Assembly: GCA_002633005.1 (NCBI GenBank)
Contig: NMRA01000032.1
Coordinates: 587,692 to 651,691 of the forward strand
Origin: Phoronis australis
Lineage: Eukaryota > Phoronida > Phoronidae
DNA length: 64,000 nt
Reading direction: 5' to 3'
Below the pieces are notes generated by a model. The model saw only the letters and a program-made list of their open reading frames with translations, searched no databases and was not told the origin of the DNA. Shown here piece after piece: positions 55,864 through 64,000 of the stretch. Position 1 is the stretch's first letter; each line of letters opens with the position of its first letter. A program made the translations under genes and the position numbers.

Positions 55864-56081
55864 ACATGCGCGCACTCAGGGGGACTCGAAGTGGGCAAAA
55901 AGGTCCGCCTCGGAGAACCAAAAACTACAAAAAAAGTCGAGACAAAAGTCCACTAGAAAGGCAGAAACTACCTATGCACCATTCATAGCTCTTAACGTAT
56001 CCCGTAAATCTTAATAAAAGGTACACATTCTCAAAAATTCGAGCCTCTCCCTCTCATGTTTAGGCTGGGTGCGCGCATGTG
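55864..56081. mobile_element. G/C-tract MITE, copy g (inverted orientation)
   Basis: CATGCGCGCACTCAGGG at the left, GGCTGGGTGCGCGCATG at the right. The core GGGCAAAAAGGTCCGCCTC and AAAAGTCCACTAGAAAGGC is the reverse complement of copies b and f. Confidence 0.7.
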
Positions 56082-56089
56082 CTTATACT

Positions 56090-58100
56090 TTTTGTATAAT
56101 TTCCGATCTTCCGGCGTACAGCTGCAAAACAAATTGCTAACGGACTTTACAAACAAACGGTAGCAATAGTTTTCGGGAGCACCTGTCTTGTCCTCAGGCA
56201 CTTGGTGAAAGGAATGTGGCAAAAGCGGAATAAACAGTGAAACAAACTGTGACAGCAGTTAGAAGGGCATACAACTACAACCAGAGAGTTTATTGATAGG
56301 TATCAATAATTTGGACTAATTCCCAACGGCTCAGCAGGCCGAAGGTATGCTTTAGATGAGTTGCTGACTGTTTTTGTACAACTTACCACGGATATGCAAA
56401 TGCACACTCCTTAACGGGGGACACTGGCTATAATATAAAAATAGTTGTGCGACATCAGCATCACTGCTTGAAAAGATATTCCATGTAAAATCCATAAATT
56501 GGGGAGCAGGTCAAAAGACATAGTTGGTTTTGGTCCGTGTTTACTTTGAAAATCGAGTTGGCGGTATGGCAGTTTTTGTTGTTTCCAATGTCCCTTGTTC
56601 ACGGTGACACACATTGCAAGTATATGGATCACTCTTTCTTACTTTCCGAAGAAATAAGTTTACTTATAAAGTAGTATGGAAAGTCCTACTCAGCAACTTA
56701 TGAACTTATCTGTCCACAGCACGTTTCAAATTTACACAGCAGATGTTTGCTCATTTTCTATCAGAAAGCCTTTATGTGCAAAAATTTCGGATAGGTAGTT
56801 GCAGTAATTAGTTTATCACATTTTTTAAATGACATTGCATCCTGAATTTTACTGAAGAACTATATCAAACGGCACCAAATGTCAAATTAATATGTAAGAA
56901 TATTTTGGATGAATGTCTGACTAAATGCTTTACATGTTCAGCGACTTTGAATGGTCGATATTCTGAAATCTTTGTCTTGATAAGCTGTCTTCTTTTGAAT
57001 CATTGCAATTATTTCCCTCCTGTTTTAATTAGTCATTTAATTATAACCTTCATGGGTCATTTCCTTTCAAACCCCAAAATTACGCATTTTGGCAAAAAAA
57101 TTCTTGGTTTTTAGAATTAAAAAATTATTTCTAAACATGCCAGGTAAGGGAAATGATAATTTTTTATGAATCAAATTATGTATCTCTTGCTTCTGTTCAG
57201 TGCAGTGGGCCAAACTGGGTGGCCTAAGCACGTCTGGTGCACCGCAGAAGGCACCAGGTCACCTGCCTATTTTTTGTCATACCATCAGGAAGTGATAAAA
57301 CATGTTCCAATGATATGATACTTATGCAATTCGGTTGAAAAACGGCGGAGTTGCGAAAAGTTATAGTGACAGTAAATTCCATAGCAAGAACAAACACCGG
57401 ATCAGTCAGGCGAATGCAAACAAATGTCACGCATGCGCGGCGCAACCTCACCAGCTGGAAATCGAAGTTGACCTTCCAGGGCAAGAGTTCTATGATGCAA
57501 CTCACTTTATCTGGGTCACATTTTCAATTTGCATGGTCACTACAGGTCACTTTAAATGCATGGCGATATCTCTCTAAGACTTGCATAATATCCTAAATTT
57601 ATTGGACTGTAGGTCATGCCCGTGCGCAGCACGTGACTTGGCCGAGGAAGGGGGGGGGTACGAAGCTAAAGGAAGCAGTTTAAACTCTTACCTTTGCTAT
57701 ATGAAAACTCTCATACTTCATGTGATGTTAGGGTTTTATTATACGTTGGCCAAGCCCTACCATCACTGGAAATCAACAAAAAAGTCAAATTTGACAGTCG
57801 GGTAACACAAGTCCGATAATTTCAGCTGTAGTTTGTCATTTCTGAGTTACAATGCAGGATACAGTGGCAAAAGGTAAGGAAACTGAAATGAAATGACGTC
57901 GAACTATGTGCATATAATGAAGTAACTAGCTAATTGTCTTGAGAGGTCCACAGCGAGTTTAATTGAATAAATGTTTATGCATTGGTAGACACCATTAGAC
58001 AACTAAATAGCTTACAGGCTACCGACAAAATACCATTACTTTTTCAATATATCAGGCTCTCAAAGTTCATTAACATTACGTCGAACTGTAGAAAATTGTT
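56090..58100. other. No gene recognised
   Basis: A short repeat partner of 22140-22215 lies near 56205-56275. Otherwise nothing with domain, splice or RNA-gene support was seen. Confidence 0.4.
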
Positions 58101-58104
58101 TTAT

Positions 58105-58546
58105 TTAAAATAGACTTCACTTGCCTAAAAGACCAAATCCATTTTTCGTGTTGGCAATAATGACGAGATTGCTTTGGAAATCGTCTTAAGTTAAGGTTTG
58201 ACAAAGAGAGAATTATGAGTTTCTGAGTAATTCACTAAGGCTTCGATTAAAATTCACATCTTACCAGCAGCTTCTGTTATTTCATCGTCACTCAGCTTCC
58301 ATTTTCCTTAAAAAAATGACGTAAATTCCTTCATTGCACAGTGGAGCAGACGACGGAAACGGAGTCGTAGTGCGCAGCGCCACTGCCTATCGCCTTGGAT
58401 ATNCTAAAACTGCACACATTTAAATCTTGTTTCATCTGTATAATTTTAATTACCGGGGTTAATTAATAAACTCAACATTTCTCTACGGTCTTGCTGTTTT
58501 AATTTTTGCGGCAGCCAAGGGGGGGCGGGCCCCCCCCAAATCCGCC
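58105..58546. mobile_element. GGCGGAT-terminal element parts, joined at the N at 58403
   Basis: 58105-58402 matches 31705-32000 inside the 840-bp element. 58404-58546 matches 29600-29716 and ends CCCCCCAAATCCGCC. The two halves come from different family members meeting at an N. Confidence 0.6.
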
Positions 58547-58929
58547 TATGTGAACTGACCAAAAAGCTGCCGACAATGCTAAAATTGGAGGTGTGCCGGT
58601 TCATCTGACAGCCTTTCTCTAGTACTTTCATGACAGCTGACAAACATTCATTTACAGCGAAAAGCATTTTTAGTAAAAGAGAATTACGGGAGTAATTGAA
58701 AAACCAGGCAATATGAGTTAAATCTGGCTTGCCAGGGCAGACCCCCAAATCCCGGTGGAGTGGGATGCATTCGCACCCATCGCACCTCCCCTCCCCCCCC
58801 GTGTACGGATATGTACGAGCAACCCGGCTAGTGTTGTCCAGCATAACGGACTATAACCATAAATTAAATGACCTATGCTAAACCAAGCATCTTAAATAGG
58901 GTCGTCATTGGGTCCAACACGGCAACAGC

Positions 58930-59086
58930 ATGTCGACTGAGCGTTTGCTTTACGGAGAGGAGTATCTTACTTTCTTCAATGTGGATGATTACATGAATTC
59001 GTTTTACAGTGACATAAATGGAACGTCAGCTCCTTCTGTTTTGACTAGATTTATTCTCAATTCTTTGCACGACATTTTCAAAGAAG
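58930..59086 (+). CDS. NNMT/PNMT/INMT-family N-methyltransferase, first exon, version A
   Basis: 52 codons plus one base from ATG to donor GTGAGA. The product starts MSTERLLYGEEYLTFFNVDD and ends NSLHDIFKEG. It matches the N-terminal substrate and S-adenosylmethionine lid of the NNMT/PNMT/TEMT family (consensus YxxxFxPxxYLxxYY...LxxLxxxF). The DDYM tyrosine corresponds to NNMT Tyr20 and the FYSD tyrosine to Tyr25, both cofactor or substrate contacts. These enzymes methylate small amines such as nicotinamide, phenylethanolamine or indolethylamine; which substrate applies cannot be told from this exon. The next exon, with the glycine-rich SAM motif, was not found and may lie beyond 64000. Confidence 0.7.
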
Positions 59087-59543
59087 GTGAGATTATAACA
59101 AAAAAATGGGATGATAGACGCATAGCATGACTCGCTTGAGGCTTAGTACAAAGGATAGCAGTTTTCAGCCAACACTATAAAATGTGACCGTTCGCCCTGT
59201 ACTGTATTTATTTTACAATATATTATAGGTGCATTAAACCTATATAGTACCGCTTTCGCATGTAGACATTTTTATGAGAAGGCAGATAGGGCTCGCACAT
59301 CGCTCATCAGAAGGCAAATCAGCCGAGACAGTTGGCAAAGGCGTGTTCACGGGTGAAACAACATGACCGCCGGACAATATGTTGTTATCAATGACTTTGT
59401 ATGATACTGCGGGTTTTGACGTAACCGGTCAGCTAGCTGTGTAAACACTATCGCCAAAATAAAGCTTGGTAGCACTGCGTTGGTTATTGAGCTCCGTTAC
59501 TTCCCCGAAATTTCCCACAGCCCGGGTACATCCCGGCCAACCC

Positions 59544-59986
59544 GCGATCGAGAACGCCCGGAAGGCGATCGAGAACGAGACCTTGCACCAAAAATGGCAG
59601 ACGACAGTCGCGTACCCGGTGACTTTAAGTGTCATTTTCTGCTTAAATAGAGGGCACTTTGGTACGAATGTTACACACAGAAAAGCGTCAGAGTGTAACC
59701 TTTGTTGTGGATCTGAAATAATACTTGGCTTTTGCTTATTTTTTAAAGCAATGGCTTTCGGTAAAATTCCTTGTGCCTCGTAAAATCGACAATTTCTACT
59801 TGTTATTAGTAGCAATTCCAGGGTTCTCAAGAAGAGACGTGTGACGTTTATAGTTTAATCGTCCATGGTGACATCTTAGTTATGATTTGTGAAACAATTT
59901 GAGATATTTACCAATAAAAGCAGGTCCTTGTGTGAGACGGCGATCGGGAACGATGTCGTTAATTCGCTCTATGGCGATCGTGAACG
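59544..59986 (+). repeat. Cluster of 13-bp motif GCGATCGNGAACG, four sites
   Basis: Sites at 59544-59556, 59565-59577, 59940-59952 and 59974-59986, all on the plus strand. They fall in pairs 21 and 34 bases apart. Confidence 0.85.
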
Positions 59987-60223
59987 TACATTTTTTCTCT
60001 GCATTGATCTGAATAGTCGTTCAAGTTACCGTATTATGTCAATAACTTTAGAATAATACCGAGCCTGAATTAGTTGATGGGTTAATTATTAATTACATTT
60101 CATCGTTTTTTCATTATTTCTAAGTGAGATTAGCCTAACAAACATAACTGAATGCGTTTTTTTCAGTTGAACTGTAGCCACACGACGAGTCCTTCAGGGT
60201 GTTTACGTCCACGCCTTCAAAAA

Positions 60224-60502
60224 NNNNNNNNNNNNNNNNNNNNNNNNNNNNNNNNNNNNNNNNNNNNNNNNNNNNNNNNNNNNNNNNNNNNNNNNNNNNN
60301 NNNNNNNNNNNNNNNNNNNNNNNNNNNNNNNNNNNNNNNNNNNNNNNNNNNNNNNNNNNNNNNNNNNNNNNNNNNNNNNNNNNNNNNNNNNNNNNNNNNN
60401 NNNNNNNNNNNNNNNNNNNNNNNNNNNNNNNNNNNNNNNNNNNNNNNNNNNNNNNNNNNNNNNNNNNNNNNNNNNNNNNNNNNNNNNNNNNNNNNNNNNN
60501 NN
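60224..60502. other. Assembly gap (279 N)
   Basis: Unknown sequence between the two copies of the NNMT-like exon region. Confidence 1.
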
Positions 60503-60645
60503 CCCCCCCCCCCCCCGTGTACGGATATGTAGGAGTAACCCGGCTATTGTTGTCGAGTATAACGGACTATAATCATAAATTAAATGACCTATGCTAAACC
60601 AAGCAACTTAAATAGGGTCGTCATTGTGTCCAACACGGCAACAGC

Positions 60646-60814
60646 ATGTCGACTGAGGCGGATCATGAGCGTTTGCTTTACGGAGAGGATTATCTTACTT
60701 TCTTCAACGTGGATGATTACATGAATTCGTTTTACAGTGACGTAAATGGAACGTCAGCTCCTTCTGTTTTGACTAGATTTATTCTCAATTCTTTGCACGA
60801 CATTTTCAAAGAAG
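60646..60814 (+). CDS. NNMT/PNMT/INMT-family N-methyltransferase, first exon, version B
   Basis: 56 codons plus one base. Same exon as 58930-59086 with four extra residues near the start (MSTEADHERLLYGEDYL), Glu-to-Asp and Ile-to-Val changes, and the same donor GTGAGA. Few, conservative changes suggest an allele or a recent paralogue under constraint. Confidence 0.7.
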
Positions 60815-61202
60815 GTGAGATTATAGCAAAAAATGTGATGATAGACGCATATGACTCGTTTGAGGCTTAATACAAAGGATAGCAGTTTTCAGCCAACATA
60901 AAATGTGACCGTTCGCCCTGTACCGTATTTATTTTACAATATATTATACATAGGCGGATTTAGGGGGGGCAGGGGGTCCGCCCCCGCCCCCTTGGCTGCC
61001 GCAAAAAAGGCGTCTTCACGGGTGAAACAACATGGCCGCCGGACAATATGTAGTTATCAATGCCTTGGTATGATACTGCGGGTTATGACGTAACCGGTCA
61101 GCTAGCTGTGTAAAGACTATCGCCAAAATAAAGCTGCGTTGGTTATTGAGCTCCGTTACATCCCCGAAATTTCCCACATCCCGGGTATACCCCGGCCAAC
61201 CA

Positions 61203-61688
61203 TCGATCGAGAACGCCCGGAAGGCGATCGAGAACGAGACCTTGCACCAAAAATGACAGACGACAGTCACGCCTACCCGGTGAGTTTATGTGTCGTTTTC
61301 TGCTTAAATAGAGGCCACTTTGGTACGAATGTTACACACAGAAAAGCGTCAGAGTGTAACCTTTGTTGTGGATCTGAAATAATACTTGGCTTTTGCTTAT
61401 TTTTTAAAATAAAAAGCTCAGAAAGCAATGCTTTCGGTAAAATGCATTGCGCCTCGTAAAATCGACAATTTCTACTTGTTATTAGTAGCAATTCCAGAGT
61501 TCTTAAGAAGAGACGTGTGACGTTTATAGTTTAATCGTCCCTTGTGACACCTTTGTTAGTTGTGATTTGTGAAACAATTTGAGATATTTACCAATACAAG
61601 CAGGTCCTTGTGTGAGACGGCGATCGGGAACGATGTCGTTAATTCTCTATCAATGGCGATCGTGAACGCAAAAAAGCAATCGTGAACT
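61203..61688 (+). repeat. Cluster of 13-bp motif GCGATCGNGAACG, five sites
   Basis: Sites at 61203-61215 (first base T), 61224-61236, 61620-61632, 61656-61668 and a variant at 61676-61688. The last is additional to the partner copy at 59.5 kb. Confidence 0.85.
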
Positions 61689-61935
61689 TACATTTTTTCT
61701 CTGCATTGACCTGAATAGTCGTTCAAGTTACCTTTTTTATGTCAATAACTTTAGAATAATACCGAGCCTGAATTAGTTAATGGGTTAATTATTAATTACA
61801 TTTCATCGTTTTTTCATTTTTTTTCTAAGTGAGATTTAGTCTAACAAACATAACTGAATGCGTTTGATTTTTTCAGTTGAACTGTAGCAACACGACGAAT
61901 CCTTCAGGGTGTTTACGTCCATGCCTTCAAAAAAG

Positions 61936-63570
61936 AGTAGTATAACTGCTGCAGTGTCACAACGGCGTGTGTGTATGTGTGTGTGTGTGTTGTGGAGCCT
62001 CGTTCAGGAACTAAGAAATCGACTTAGTATGACCACATGGCAATAAAATATAAGACAGTACAACAAAGCAAGACCTTTACCAGCCCTGTGATTGACGCGT
62101 TGCACGCTTCAAGAGTTTTTTTACCAATATCGTAAAACACAGCATGTTGTTAAGTCACTATAGTTTATTCAGATTTACAAAGTCTGTGGTTGGTAGTTGT
62201 CTGATCTGATAGTATTTTGACGCTTTGTTTTGAACCTTTTTTCCTCAATTTTTTTTTCTATATTTGTGTTATTTCAAAAGGATCTTTAACAGAACCAGTA
62301 CATTTTTGTAGTGTTTAGGTAGATTTAAATGGCCATACTAAGTGTCATTGGGCAATACTTTCATACAATTGTTCTGACCAATAAGTATTTTAAATGAAAA
62401 TATGTCTAAGATTATTGTAGAAATTGCTTTCATATTGTTGTTGATTTCCTGTGAGAGACTATTATACTATCAATCAGTCCTAAATACATTGTCTATGATT
62501 CAGTGATGATTTAGTCTAATACATTCCAAAAGTAATTCGTTGGAAATGTTCAATGGATTTGTTTTGTTGATTTCCCTATAAATGAATTTATTTAATTTTG
62601 TTAGACCAATTCTGAGGTACGTGCGATAAAGGATTAATATTATAATAGAAATGCTATAATACTGATTTCCTGTGTAAATCACTACAGTGTGTAGTTGAAG
62701 TGACGTTAATGACAACATGTTGACTACGTTTTGAGAAAATCAAAATACAGTAGGTGTATTATAACTCTCAATCTTTTTCAGTGTCACATTAAACTCGAGA
62801 TCATGAACAGATGATGCAGGTGAACTTAGGAACAATACTACAAAACAGAAGAGTCAAACACAACGTACATTCAAGCCACACGGTGCCACAAGTCAATCTG
62901 TTCATCTCTGTATCATGTTATCAGTAAAACATCAAGTAAAAGGCCACCAGTTTGCACAACTTCTGGCCAACTTTTTGATCCCAGACGTTTATGATCGTGA
63001 ATCTTTGAATCATCTCGTGAAGTGTTGCTGCACTCCCCTCTCTCCCCATGGGCAAGCTCATCATAATTCTTTGACTTCACTGGCTATTTGTTTTTTTCCT
63101 CTTGCTGTCACAATTTTACAAGAAGATTCTACACTCGCTTTCATCTCGGTGCAGCAACAATTTGTTTAGCCCTGGCTGACAGGCCACATGGAACAACTCC
63201 TGGGTGAGTCTTCAGTTTAGAAACCATTGTTCTCAGTGGTTTGGTCTAAAAGTAGATGCCTGGCCTGTACTTTTCAAAACCCTGGTCGGGTGTACCTTCA
63301 CGTCGTGGGTAACGTGTTCGTTGAAGCTCGCCTCACATTAACAGTGAACTTGTTTCCTGAAATGAGAATAAATTCGTTTGTGAAACTAAAATTATGCTTG
63401 GTGTACATGTAGTGCTCATGGCAATTTAATGAAAATAAAGCTATGTTGTTGTTCAGTTTTGATACGAAAGTAACACAGTAACGACCCAAAATGTGATTAA
63501 TTCATTGCACCACACTTATTTTGTAACCTTTTCACGTTTAAAAGTAAAAAGTTCATTACTGTTCGACACA
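61936..63570. other. No gene recognised
   Basis: A short GT repeat lies near 61970-61990. The 84-codon frame at 62915 has no supporting features. Confidence 0.4.
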
Positions 63571-63578
63571 CCACAATG

Positions 63579-63645
63579 CGTTCCCGATCGCATAAACAAA
63601 CACAAATTTGCGTTCCCGATCGCTTATCGTGGCGTTCTCGATCGC
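63579..63645 (-). repeat. Cluster of 13-bp motif, three inverted sites
   Basis: CGTTCCCGATCGC at 63579-63591 and 63611-63623, and CGTTCTCGATCGC at 63633-63645. This is the opposite orientation to the 59-61 kb clusters. Confidence 0.85.
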
Positions 63646-64000
63646 ATCTTTCAACAGAAAAGCGTCGAAAAATCAGAGATCCTGACAAAACTACAAGAAA
63701 GCGTTGCTTTATATTTTCACACGTCATTTCTTCATAACTCCATGGTCAATTTATTGATTTAGTGCCAAAAATAACGGCAATTTGCCAAAATGACATACAA
63801 GTCACCTTCGGCTTAAGCGATGCCTCGGTCAACGTAACATTTCTCCTATAATTAGGAGAGAAACTAGCCTAAACCTCTACCTGCCCTTCCTAAATGTGTG
63901 AAGTCATGTCTCTGTTTTCACATTGGAAGTGAAAACTACGAAAATTCATCAAATTTACTCACCTTGCCTGGATTCGCTTCTGGCGCCAAATTTCGTTCTC

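Larger units (their letters stand above)
58790..61935 (+). repeat. Direct duplication around the 279-base gap
   Basis: 58790-60223 and 60503-61935 align along their length. Differences include a 12-bp indel in the coding exon and replacement of about 110 bp by a GGCGGAT-end fragment at 60953-61010. The gap is 60224-60502. Confidence 0.8.

Noticed and set aside
55500-56014. Long Tyr/Ile- and Cys/Val-rich frames
   Set aside because: Translations of the compound microsatellite.
59466-59783. 105-codon frame and its partner at 61139-61459
   Set aside because: It contains the 13-bp motif repeats, the N-terminal part is shifted between copies, and no domain is recognisable. Better explained as intron or repeat.
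63955-64000. Possible minus-strand exon at the window edge (donor GTGAGT, coding-like NEIWRQKRIQ)
   Set aside because: Only about 40 bases are visible, so neither frame nor gene can be established.
1-64000. CRISPR array, operon structure or prokaryotic mobile island
   Set aside because: No regularly spaced repeats with unique spacers and no dense ORFs. Introns and AATAAA signals show a eukaryotic genome.

Overview
The window is eukaryotic DNA. Its genes are split into short exons with GT/AG splice sites, phase-matched introns and AATAAA signals, and most of the sequence is intron and transposon debris. The gene content suggests a metazoan, probably an invertebrate, possibly a marine deuterostome: an astacin metalloproteinase-like gene with EGF and CUB modules, mitochondrial sulfide:quinone oxidoreductase, the first exon of an NNMT/PNMT-type methyltransferase, a small secreted-peptide precursor, THAP-domain transposons and a Penelope-like element. 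The exact taxon cannot be fixed from the sequence alone.

Layout. 1-1583: 3' part of a THAP/TTAA (Kolobok-like) transposon with a MITE nested in it. 2235-11827 (minus): astacin-like gene rebuilt from eight exons whose phases all agree. Its zinc-binding and catalytic residues are mostly replaced, so it looks like a secreted pseudoprotease. 12.3-16.5 kb: repeats. 16733-18325 (minus): second Kolobok-like copy, with an intact THAP domain. 18.3-32.2 kb: repeats, including a 2.4-2.7 kb segment present twice around a single N. 32254-33212: secreted-peptide precursor. 33-39 kb: a large duplicated segment around an N; its second copy carries an extra terminal exon. 40.35-40.6 kb: dead THAP domain. 42001-52627 (plus): complete SQOR gene, nine coding exons, 450 codons, with exon 5 present twice around an N. 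53.4-55.2 kb: Penelope-like retroelement. 55.58-55.81 kb: compound microsatellite. 58930-59086 and 60646-60814: two versions of an NNMT-like first exon on either side of a gap. The rest is repeats and featureless sequence.

At least five nearly identical direct duplications each have an N or N-run at the junction. I read this as unmerged haplotypes or false tandem joins in the assembly of a highly heterozygous genome, so copy numbers near Ns should not be trusted. The strongest biological observation is the astacin paralogue, which keeps fold and splice structure while having lost HExxH, the third zinc histidine and the Met-turn tyrosine.
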